A stretch of DNA of 20,132 nucleotides from an uncultured Bacteroidota bacterium. Its GTDB lineage: Bacteria; Bacteroidota; Ignavibacteria; UBA10030; UBA8401. The stretch lies in assembly GCA_937920105.1 (NCBI GenBank), contig CALETH010000073.1:1-20132 (forward strand). The letters run 5' to 3'. Below the pieces are notes generated by a model, which saw only the letters and a program-made list of their open reading frames with translations, searched no databases and was not told where the DNA came from. Positions 14,560-20,132 of the stretch are shown here, piece by piece; within the stretch, counting starts at the first letter, position 1, and every line of letters begins with the position of its first letter. A program made the translations under genes and the position numbers.

Positions 14560-16152
14560 TTATTTTATACGTATAAATTCTATACGTCTGTTGCGTGCTC
14601 TTCCGGATGCAGTTTTATTAGAAGCAACTGGTTCATCTGGTCCTGCTCCACTTGTGATAATACGATTTTCATCAATACCTTTAACAACAAGATATTCTTT
14701 AACTGATTCTGCTCTTGCTTTAGAAAGTTTTAAGTTTGCTACTCGCGAGCCAACAATATCAGTATGACCTCGTATTTCTACTTCTATTGCAGGATTATCT
14801 CGTAATTGTCTTGCAATCTTATCCAATGCATCTTCTGATATTGGTAATAGTTCTGCACTTCCTGTTCTAAATTCAACACCATCAAGAACAACTTTTTTAC
14901 CTATTGGATTTTCTACTTTTACAGTTACTGTATCTACAGTTTTAACTTTTAATGTATCTACAGTTCTTACTTTTAGAGTATCCACTTTAAAGAGAATATC
15001 ATCTTTTGGATTTAATGGATTGGTTTTGCGTAAAATTTCTGCGTTATCTGTTGCACCACCATCATCAGTATCTGCTTTGTTGGGGTCTGTTTTTGTTTTG
15101 GTAACTTCATCAGAATCCCGTATTCCATCACTATCCGTATCAGCAAGTGTTGGGCTTGTTTTATATTTGTTCACTTCATCACCATCATTTAAACCATCTC
15201 CATCAGTATCTGGTACATTTGGATTTGATTTAAAGACAACTTCTTCACCATCTTTTAAGCCATCTCCATCAGTGTCAGCAATTGTCGGGTCTGTTCGATG
15301 TTTTTTTGTTTCTTCACTATCATTCAAACCATCTCCATCAGTATCAAATTTATTTGGGTCTGTGTTGGATTTTATTACTTCCCATCCATCTTTTAACCCA
15401 TCTCCATCAGAATCCGGATTTTTGGGGTCTGTTTTATATTTGTGAAATTCTTCACCATCTTTTAATCCGTCTGCATCTGTATCTGGATTTGAACCATCAG
15501 CATCTAAATCAATTTCAATTCTATCAATAAGTCCGTCATTATCTGGGTCTGCATCTTCACTTTTTCCAGTAAAGGTAAGTCCCATAACAAAACCATACAT
15601 TCCATCATATCGTTCATTAATAATATCATTTATTACATTATTTTTTTTTCTTCCATCCAAATTATCAGAAAGTGCAAGATTGTATCCACCACTTACATCG
15701 AATACTATTTGATTAGAAATTTTTGTTTGTATTCCTGCTCCGACAGGCACAATTCCTTCTATTGTATTATCATCTGGTAATTTATTTTTCTTATCATCCA
15801 ATACTTCTAATTTTCGATACAAACCAAAACCACCATATAAGTATGGATTAACATTTGCAGCATTAATTGGTGCAAAAAGAATTCTATTATCAAACCCTAC
15901 AATTGTGGATGAATAAACATCTGGAGCATTTAATTTCGTGTATAACACACCTAATTGCCCCATAAAAAGAGAACCCATATCATATTGAATAAAACCACGA
16001 TATTGTAGTGTCCATTCATCTGTATCAGCATTATCTCCGTGCATTCCACCAACAGCAATTCCTATTCCTCCACCTGTATGCTTAAACTGTCCATAAAGAA
16101 CAGATGCTGATATTGTCAATATAAGCATTGTGGATTTTAAAATGTTTTTCAT
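14560..16152 (-). CDS. OmpA-family outer-membrane protein with thrombospondin type 3 repeats
   Basis: A 530-residue outer-membrane protein. Residues 1-21 are a signal peptide (..ILTISASVLYG|Q). Residues ~22-197 alternate polar and hydrophobic strands, with aromatic and Gly residues expected of an 8-strand beta-barrel, ending in GFVMGLTFTGK. Residues ~201-385 hold eight calcium-binding TSP3-type loops (DTDGDGLKDGEE and variants, about 22-23 residues apart). A short linker repeats VDTLKV three times (390-410). Residues ~425-530 are the OmpA C-terminal peptidoglycan-binding domain, with GHTDIVGSR (462-470), LSKARAESV (476-484) and RARNRRIEF (518-526). It should tie the outer membrane to the cell wall. 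AGGGG lies 7 bases before the ATG. A CRP/FNR-like site upstream and a strong terminator downstream make it a single-gene unit. Confidence 0.95.
   Translation of the reverse strand: MKNILKSTMLILTISASVLYGQFKHTGGGIGIAVGGMHGDNADTDEWTLQYRGFIQYDMGSLFMGQLGVLYTKLNAPDVYSSTIVGFDNRILFAPINAANVNPYLYGGFGLYRKLEVLDDKKNKLPDDNTIEGIVPVGAGIQTKISNQIVFDVSGGYNLALSDNLDGRKKNNVINDIINERYDGMYGFVMGLTFTGKSEDADPDNDGLIDRIEIDLDADGSNPDTDADGLKDGEEFHKYKTDPKNPDSDGDGLKDGWEVIKSNTDPNKFDTDGDGLNDSEETKKHRTDPTIADTDGDGLKDGEEVVFKSNPNVPDTDGDGLNDGDEVNKYKTSPTLADTDSDGIRDSDEVTKTKTDPNKADTDDGGATDNAEILRKTNPLNPKDDILFKVDTLKVRTVDTLKVKTVDTVTVKVENPIGKKVVLDGVEFRTGSAELLPISEDALDKIARQLRDNPAIEVEIRGHTDIVGSRVANLKLSKARAESVKEYLVVKGIDENRIITSGAGPDEPVASNKTASGRARNRRIEFIRIK
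14998..15549 (-). repeat. tandem TSP3 calcium-loop repeats inside the ompA-like gene
   Basis: The coding DNA repeats about every 66-69 bases, mirroring eight D-x-D-x-D-G-x-x-D units. Loop cores in order begin DPDNDG, DTDADG, DSDGDG, DTDGDG, DTDGDG, DTDGDG, DTDSDG and DTDDGG. The middle units are most alike and the ends have diverged; the last (DTDDGGATD) is the most altered. Such repeats are prone to copy-number change. Confidence 0.9.
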
Positions 16153-16159
16153 AAAATTT

Positions 16160-16164
16160 CCCCT
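16160..16164 (-). promoter_or_regulatory. Shine-Dalgarno of the ompA-like gene
   Basis: AGGGG on the minus strand, 7 bases before the ATG at 16152. It is one of the strongest ribosome-binding sites in the window and agrees with high expression of a major outer-membrane protein. Confidence 0.7.
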
Positions 16165-16195
16165 ATAAATAAGTTTATGAATAGTTTATAATATT

Positions 16196-16211
16196 TGTGA
16201 TATAAATCACA
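16196..16211. promoter_or_regulatory. CRP/FNR-family operator-like palindrome upstream of ompA-like gene
   Basis: TGTGATATAAATCACA is a perfect match to the TGTGA-N6-TCACA half-site arrangement used by CRP and close to that of FNR relatives. It sits 44-59 bases before the ompA-like ATG and 43 bases past the end of the upstream gene (16254), so it can serve only this promoter region. No confident -10 or -35 is seen because the DNA is so AT-rich. Which CRP/FNR-family protein binds is unknown. Confidence 0.6.
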
Positions 16212-16253
16212 CTTATGTAGTATAATAAAAAAAAACCTTATATCCAATTTTCA

Positions 16254-17420
16254 TTATGAAATAAACACTTTTGCAACATCTATTAACATTGATGGTTGAT
16301 TCCATAATGCTGTACGAAAAATTCCACCAAGCGTACGTTTATGTTCTGGAAGTTTAAGTGCAGAATCACAAATATTATCAAGTGTTTTATCATCAAAATA
16401 AGAAATTGCTGTTTTGATATTGTAAAAAACATCATGTCGCCAACCCAAACGTTTGTGCCATCGTTTTTGATATTCTCCAAGATGCGAAATTTTATTTGCT
16501 TTGATTGTTTCTGCAGCAACTTCTCCACCAAGCATTCCACCAATCATTCCGGAAATAATTCCTCCACCAGAAACAGGATTAACTTGATGTGCTGCATCTC
16601 CTACCAAAATTACATTATTTTTTACGATTTCTTTACATGTTGTTGCACACGGAACTCCACCCGCAATATGTGTAAGCACTGCTGCATTAGGAAATTTTTT
16701 TTCTATAAATTCTTGTAAATATTTTATCGCAGATTTTTTCTTTGCTTCTTCCACGGCAATTCCCAAACCAACATTGGCAGTATTTTTTCCTTTAGGAAAT
16801 ACCCAAAGATACCCACCAGGAGAAACGTTATCTCCAAAATAAAAATCTAATGTATCAGTTTCTACATCAATTCCGGAAATAGTCATTTGAGCACAACTTT
16901 CCATATCGCGAATGTGGCATGTGGTATCTATTCCTGCCCATTTTCCAATGCGAGATTCTACTCCATCAGCAGCAATAATTATTTTCGCACGTATTTCTAC
17001 TTTTTCATCTTTTATAAGTGCTTTCACTCCAACAATGTTTTCATTTTCTTTGAGTAAATCATATACATACGCTTTGGTAACAATTTCTGCTCCTTCTTTT
17101 GCAGCAAGTTTTCCAAGTTCATAATCAAAAATGCGACGCTCCAAAACATATCCTGCTCCATCAAGTTTTGGAATTACACTTTTTCCATTTGGTGCAACAA
17201 GTTTAAATTTTGTTACTGTAGATGTTATCCATTTGGGGTCTGGTTCTATAAATTGAATTACTCCTTCGTGGCTTACCGCTTCTCCACACCGTACTGGATA
17301 ACCAACATCTCTATCTTTTTCTAACATCAATACAGATGCACCACCAGCGGCAGCATATCTCGCTGCGGTTGAACCAGATGGTCCTGCTCCAACAACAATA
17401 ACATCATAATTTTGTTTCAT
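16254..17420 (-). CDS. geranylgeranyl-reductase-family FAD enzyme
   Basis: A 388-residue flavoprotein. It has the Rossmann FAD motif VGAGPSGSTAARYAAAGG (10-27) with E35 at the ribose site, the family motif YPVRCGEAVS (41-50), the substrate-channel motif YLWVFPKG (204-211) and the second FAD motif GDAAHQVNPVSGGG (274-287). The family reduces isoprenoid double bonds: chlorophyll phytyl chains in phototrophs, archaeal lipids, and menaquinone tails in some bacteria. No chlorophyll genes are near, so a quinone- or lipid-chain role is more likely, but this is inference. It starts 9 bases after a PyrK-like electron-transfer gene, which makes that protein a candidate electron donor. The start codon is the only Met before the Rossmann motif. 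Confidence 0.9.
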   Translation of the reverse strand: MKQNYDVIVVGAGPSGSTAARYAAAGGASVLMLEKDRDVGYPVRCGEAVSHEGVIQFIEPDPKWITSTVTKFKLVAPNGKSVIPKLDGAGYVLERRIFDYELGKLAAKEGAEIVTKAYVYDLLKENENIVGVKALIKDEKVEIRAKIIIAADGVESRIGKWAGIDTTCHIRDMESCAQMTISGIDVETDTLDFYFGDNVSPGGYLWVFPKGKNTANVGLGIAVEEAKKKSAIKYLQEFIEKKFPNAAVLTHIAGGVPCATTCKEIVKNNVILVGDAAHQVNPVSGGGIISGMIGGMLGGEVAAETIKANKISHLGEYQKRWHKRLGWRHDVFYNIKTAISYFDDKTLDNICDSALKLPEHKRTLGGIFRTALWNQPSMLIDVAKVFIS

Positions 17421-17429
17421 ATATTTTTC

Positions 17430-18197
17430 TTATCTTAAAATAATATTATTAACTTCAAACACTGGACCTTCTTTACAGACTAACCGATATTTTTTTTCTC
17501 CTTCGCTCATTTCTACCGGACACCCTTGACATAAACCAATTCCACATGCCATATCGCACTCCAACGAAGCATAACATAATATATTCTTTTTCTGCACAAA
17601 TGCTGTAACAGCCGTCAACATTCGTGTTGGACCACACATAAAAATTTTGCTGTTAGAAATATCATTTTTTTTAAGATATTCTGAAAAAATATCTAACACA
17701 TTTCCTTTTGTTCCTACACTTCCATCTTCAGTTGCAATATAAACATTTTTCAATCCAAACTGCACAATATAATTTTTATTTTTTGCTCCAACAAACGAAA
17801 TAATTTTTTTACGTGATGAAATAAAAGATGTAAGAAACGGAAACGGTGCCACACCCAATCCGCCAGCAATAATAATTGCTGTTTCATAATTTCCCTCTAC
17901 AAATGGCGTAAAACCATTTCCACATGGTCCGAGAACATCCAACATTTCTCCAATATTTTTTTTTGCAAGAAGTGATGTTCCCAATCCTATAACATTAAAA
18001 AGTACAGAAACATATTCCCCTTCCACAAAAAAAACACTAAATGGACGTCTCAATAATGGATAGTATTTATCAACTTTAATATTTACAAATTGTCCCGGAG
18101 TAACTTTTTTACTAATTACTAGAGAATGAAATGTAAGTTGATAAATTTCCGGTGTGAGTTTTTTGATGGAATGGATTGGTGCAAATTCTTGTACCAT
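17430..18197 (-). CDS. PyrK-like FAD/NAD/[2Fe-2S] electron-transfer subunit
   Basis: A 255-residue ferredoxin-reductase-type protein of the dihydroorotate dehydrogenase electron-transfer (PyrK) group. An FAD domain with RRPFSV (50-55) is followed by an NAD(P) domain with AGGLGVAPFPFL (111-122) and CGPTRML (188-194), then a C-terminal [2Fe-2S] site with C218, C223, C226 (MACGIGLCQGCP) and C241 (LVCKEGPVF). C214 is an extra nearby cysteine. True PyrK works with PyrD, but no pyrD is in the window. The genomic partner is instead a geranylgeranyl-reductase-like gene 9 bases downstream. The ATG shares one base with the TAA of the TPR gene (TAATG), indicating translational coupling. The catalytic fold is certain; the pyrimidine role is not, so no symbol is given. 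Confidence 0.9.
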   Translation of the reverse strand: MVQEFAPIHSIKKLTPEIYQLTFHSLVISKKVTPGQFVNIKVDKYYPLLRRPFSVFFVEGEYVSVLFNVIGLGTSLLAKKNIGEMLDVLGPCGNGFTPFVEGNYETAIIIAGGLGVAPFPFLTSFISSRKKIISFVGAKNKNYIVQFGLKNVYIATEDGSVGTKGNVLDIFSEYLKKNDISNSKIFMCGPTRMLTAVTAFVQKKNILCYASLECDMACGIGLCQGCPVEMSEGEKKYRLVCKEGPVFEVNNIILR

Positions 18198-19768
18198 TAA
18201 ATATCGTCTTTTATTATTTTGGATTTCTTTTTTTGTGTAGATGTTGTATCCGATGGTGTTTCTATTTCTGATTCGGATTTTATTTTCAGTTCTTCTTTCT
18301 GTTTCCGCTTTTCATTTTCTGTTTTTGATTTTGCTTCCAGTTCTTCTTCTTGTTTTCGTTTTTCATTTTCAACTTCATCTAATTTTGATTTTACTGCAAT
18401 TGCATACGTAGAAGTTGGAAATTGTTTTACTAATGTATTATATACAACTTTTGCACTATCAAGAGAAGTGGTATCTTTCGAAAAATAAACATTTTCATAC
18501 ATCCATCCCATACTATACAGTGCTTTTGCAGAATATGGTGATTGTGGAAATTTTTCTATAATTGTAGAAAATGTTTTTTTTGCACTTTCATTATTTTTTT
18601 CTTCAAGATATTTTTCTGCTTTATAATAACACTCTTCTGCTTCATCTTTTTTTATTTCTTTTGGTGCAAGTCCAATATTTTTTCTGGATTCATTAGCGTA
18701 CGGAGATTCAGGATAATTTTTAACAATTATTTTATAGAGTGAATCAATACTCTGTTTTGGTTTTCCTATTGTTTGATAAATATCTGCGATGGTGTACAAC
18801 GAACGCGGAATAAATTCTCCACTTGAATCTGTAGCAATAACTTTATTAAACCAAAATAATGCAGAATCATTTTGCTCAATTTCCAAATAAAATAACCCGG
18901 CTAATTCAAATTGAGTTTTTGTCAGCAATTTTTGTGTTTCCTGCGGTGCTTGTAATTGCTGAACATTTTGCTGAATAGATTTTTGCTGAACTGATTGAGT
19001 AATTTTATTTTTGGTAGAATCAAGTATAACACTATCTTTTTTCAATTCTACAACTTTTACTGTATCTGAAATATTTTTTGATGTGTCAACATTTTTTACC
19101 ATTAACAAACTATCATACTTCATTATATCTTTTGTTAATGAGAAATATTTTAAAAATGTTTCTGCTTTTTTTGTTGCACTTGTTGTTATTTCTGAAGATG
19201 GAAATTCTGTTTTGGCTTTTTCATAATAAATTTTTGCAGAATCGTACTGCAATACATTTTTTTCAAATAATATTCCAATTTGAAAAAGTGATTTTGCGGC
19301 TTCATCAGTTTTTCCATGAAGTGAATCTATCATTTGATATTGTTGAATTGCTTCCAATGTTTTTCCTTGTTCCGCAGTAACGTTGGCTTTTTCGTAACGA
19401 AGACGACCAAAATATTCTACATTTTTTTCATCTTCCATTAAAGAAGATAATTGTGATAAGGCATCTTCATAGTTTTTCAACTTACTCACCATTTTTGCTT
19501 GTTGAATTTTTGCATACATCGTTGTTGCATAATTTTCATTATACTCTGCAGTTTTTTCGTACGCATCTCGTGCTTGTGCATACTCTTTTTTTGCCTCATA
19601 ACTTTGTGCAATGCGTAAGTGAATTTTTTCTTTCATCACATCATCATCAGCAACTTCCAATGCTTGTGTGTATGATTTTATTGCTTCTTCATATTGTGGT
19701 AAAGAATAATAATACTCACCCACTTCATACATTGCTGTTGCAGCAATTTCTTCTTCACCTTCTTGTAC
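18197..19768 (-). CDS. TPR-repeat protein, N-terminus lost at chimeric junction
   Basis: About 523 residues remain, beginning near QEGEEEIAATAMYEVGEYYY and ending KKKSKIIKDDI. Multiple tetratricopeptide units are visible, e.g. YSLPQYEEAIKSYTQALEVA, KKEYAQARDAYEKTAEY, FWFNKVIATDSSGEFIPRSL and SAKKTFSTIIEKFPQSPYSA, with the FPxSxYA phrasing common in BamD/YbgF-like periplasmic scaffolds. A Ser/Thr/Gln-rich middle and a charged coiled coil lie near the end. The reading frame continues upstream to 19909, but those residues are encoded by foreign GC-rich DNA and are not part of the protein. The true start and any signal peptide are therefore unknown. Its stop overlaps the PyrK-like start by one base, so it is the first recognisable gene of that operon. 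Confidence 0.8.
   Translation of the reverse strand, partial: VQEGEEEIAATAMYEVGEYYYSLPQYEEAIKSYTQALEVADDDVMKEKIHLRIAQSYEAKKEYAQARDAYEKTAEYNENYATTMYAKIQQAKMVSKLKNYEDALSQLSSLMEDEKNVEYFGRLRYEKANVTAEQGKTLEAIQQYQMIDSLHGKTDEAAKSLFQIGILFEKNVLQYDSAKIYYEKAKTEFPSSEITTSATKKAETFLKYFSLTKDIMKYDSLLMVKNVDTSKNISDTVKVVELKKDSVILDSTKNKITQSVQQKSIQQNVQQLQAPQETQKLLTKTQFELAGLFYLEIEQNDSALFWFNKVIATDSSGEFIPRSLYTIADIYQTIGKPKQSIDSLYKIIVKNYPESPYANESRKNIGLAPKEIKKDEAEECYYKAEKYLEEKNNESAKKTFSTIIEKFPQSPYSAKALYSMGWMYENVYFSKDTTSLDSAKVVYNTLVKQFPTSTYAIAVKSKLDEVENEKRKQEEELEAKSKTENEKRKQKEELKIKSESEIETPSDTTSTQKKKSKIIKDDI
18269..18370 (-). repeat. duplicated 17-residue coiled-coil unit in the TPR protein
   Basis: Two adjacent 51-base units encode ENEKRKQEEELEAKSKT and ENEKRKQKEELKIKSES. 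They differ at a few positions and give a highly charged helix that joins the TPR region to the basic tail. A recent in-frame tandem duplication is the simplest origin. Confidence 0.8.
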
Positions 19769-19775
19769 GGCTCCT
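19751..19775. other. abrupt composition junction (probable assembly chimera)
   Basis: Left of here the DNA is AT-rich and codes for the TPR protein on the minus strand. Right of here it is roughly 70% G+C to the end of the window, with nearly all codon third positions G or C. On the minus strand the bases at the switch, TACAAGAAGGTGAAGAAG, read sensibly in both contexts, so a short shared sequence may have driven the join. The exact breakpoint cannot be fixed to better than about 20 bases. Confidence 0.8.
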
Positions 19776-19816
19776 CGGCCGTCCACAGGGCGGCGCCCAG
19801 GTAGGTCGCGGTACCG

Positions 19817-19987
19817 GTGGCGGTGGTGGAGGTGTTCATCGGCGAGGACCGCTGCGACGCCGTGGTGATCGAGGCCACCGACCCGTCGTCGATCCGGATC
19901 GAGTTCCACGACCCGTCCGACGAGCTGCGCACGCGCCTCGCCCGCACGGTGGCCACCAATCGGTTCGCGCCCACCGGCTGGCAGTAG
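19817..19987 (+). CDS. C-terminal end of an unidentified protein in foreign GC-rich DNA
   Basis: The plus-strand frame open from 19805 reads ..EVFIGEDRCDAVVIEAT.., with DPSSIRIEFHDPSDELRTR later, and ends RFAPTGWQ at the stop 19985-19987. Third codon positions are nearly all G or C, as in high-GC actinobacteria. An in-frame TAG at 19802 closes it upstream, so it is either a short gene with a GTG start (19817 or one of the GTGs at 19823, 19826 or 19832) or has lost its beginning. The antisense frame shares the same third-position class, so codon bias alone does not prove the strand. I do not recognise the family. Confidence 0.4.
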   Translation: MAVVEVFIGEDRCDAVVIEATDPSSIRIEFHDPSDELRTRLARTVATNRFAPTGWQ

Positions 19988-19996
19988 CCGGCCGGG

Positions 19997-20132
19997 TCAG
20001 CCGAGCGCTGCCAACGCGTCCAGCGCACCTCGGTAGAACGTCGGGTACGCGTAGATCATCGAGCGCAGCTCGCTCACCGGCACCCGGGCGTGCACGGCGA
20101 GGTTGAACAGCCCGAGCACCTCGCCACCACGC
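19997..20132 (-). CDS. C-terminus of a pyridine-nucleotide-disulfide oxidoreductase (lipoamide dehydrogenase/mercuric reductase-like), partial
   Basis: The last ~45 codons of a gene that enters from beyond the right edge. The translation ends GEVLGLFNLAVHAR, VPVSELRSMIYAYPTFYRG, ALDALAALG and a TGA. The GE(V/M)LG..A.A, then I.A.PT pattern is the dimerisation-domain ending of class I FAD disulfide oxidoreductases; the active-site part lies outside the window. It converges tail to tail with the plus-strand end at 19987, 9 bases apart. Codon use is strongly GC-rich. It probably belongs to a different organism, an actinobacterium by composition, from the rest of the window. Confidence 0.7.
   Translation of the reverse strand, partial: RGGEVLGLFNLAVHARVPVSELRSMIYAYPTFYRGALDALAALG

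Noticed and set aside
14998..15549. Regular ~66-69 base spacing resembling a CRISPR array
   Set aside because: The units are in frame and encode TSP3 loops within an OmpA protein; there are no unique spacers between identical palindromic repeats, and no cas genes.
19769..19909. N-terminal ~47 residues of the long minus-strand frame 18197-19909 (MELDPDRRR..)
   Set aside because: They are encoded by GC-rich DNA after the composition switch, are rich in Arg/His/Gly as expected of an out-of-frame reading, and show no TPR pattern. The TPR protein's real start is missing.
19678..20028. 116-residue minus-strand frame with GC-rich part reading ..YLGAALWTAEEPYKK..
   Set aside because: Its third-position GC bias is shared by the opposite-strand frame, and it runs into AT-rich DNA out of frame with the TPR gene. 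A short piece could be genuine foreign coding sequence, but I cannot tell it from the antisense shadow.
19453..20106. 217-residue plus-strand open frame across the junction
   Set aside because: It is antisense to the TPR gene on the left and an Arg/Gly/Pro-rich out-of-frame reading on the right. It exists only because of the join.

Overview
The window looks like the chromosome of an AT-rich, Gram-negative, free-living bacterium of the Bacteroidota/Chlorobiota/Ignavibacteria kind. Up to about 19,760 the G+C content is roughly one third by eye. The lineage guess rests on signal peptides ending in ..FAQ or ..YGQ, an OmpA-type outer-membrane protein with thrombospondin-type-3 calcium repeats, a DUF3471-tailed serine hydrolase, a membrane pyrophosphatase, a mitochondrial-type aconitase and an NhaD-type antiporter. 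It is an inference, not a phylogenetic result.

Layout. 1-1145 (minus): a secreted protein with calcium-loop motifs, overlapped by an orphan MNT-type nucleotidyltransferase. 1256-3321 (plus): a secreted beta-lactamase-fold hydrolase coupled to a DUF6714-like protein. 3382-7725 (plus): a K+-dependent membrane pyrophosphatase, a DedA membrane protein and an NhaD antiporter, a run of ion and membrane-energy functions separated by hairpins. 7780-11457 (minus): a small alpha/beta-barrel protein, CorA, a zinc-ribbon/Yip1 membrane protein, Apt and a GT2 glycosyltransferase, tightly packed. 11575-14435 (minus): aconitase with an unusual Lys-rich tail, and an FtsB/DivIC-like division protein. 14560-16152 (minus): the OmpA/TSP3 protein, with a CRP/FNR-like palindrome upstream and a strong intrinsic terminator downstream. 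16254-19768 (minus): a TPR protein, a PyrK-like iron-sulfur flavoprotein and a geranylgeranyl-reductase-family flavoenzyme, apparently one operon.

The last ~360 bases (about 19,770-20,132) are very different: roughly 70% G+C with actinobacterial-style codon use. They hold two gene ends facing tail to tail, one of them the C-terminus of a disulfide-oxidoreductase flavoprotein. They cut off the N-terminus of the TPR gene. This is most simply a chimeric join in the assembly rather than biology.

Short hairpin repeats built on GGAATGAC and ATTCCCGC/GCGGGAAT recur between genes, and two copies bracket the aconitase gene. Two other hairpins, after dedA and after ompA, share a stem with a compensatory base-pair change. 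I found no rRNA, tRNA, CRISPR array, transposase or prophage. I see no clearly new multi-gene defence or metabolic system. The best leads are the Lys-tailed aconitase, the PyrK-like/geranylgeranyl-reductase pair and the CRP-like site.
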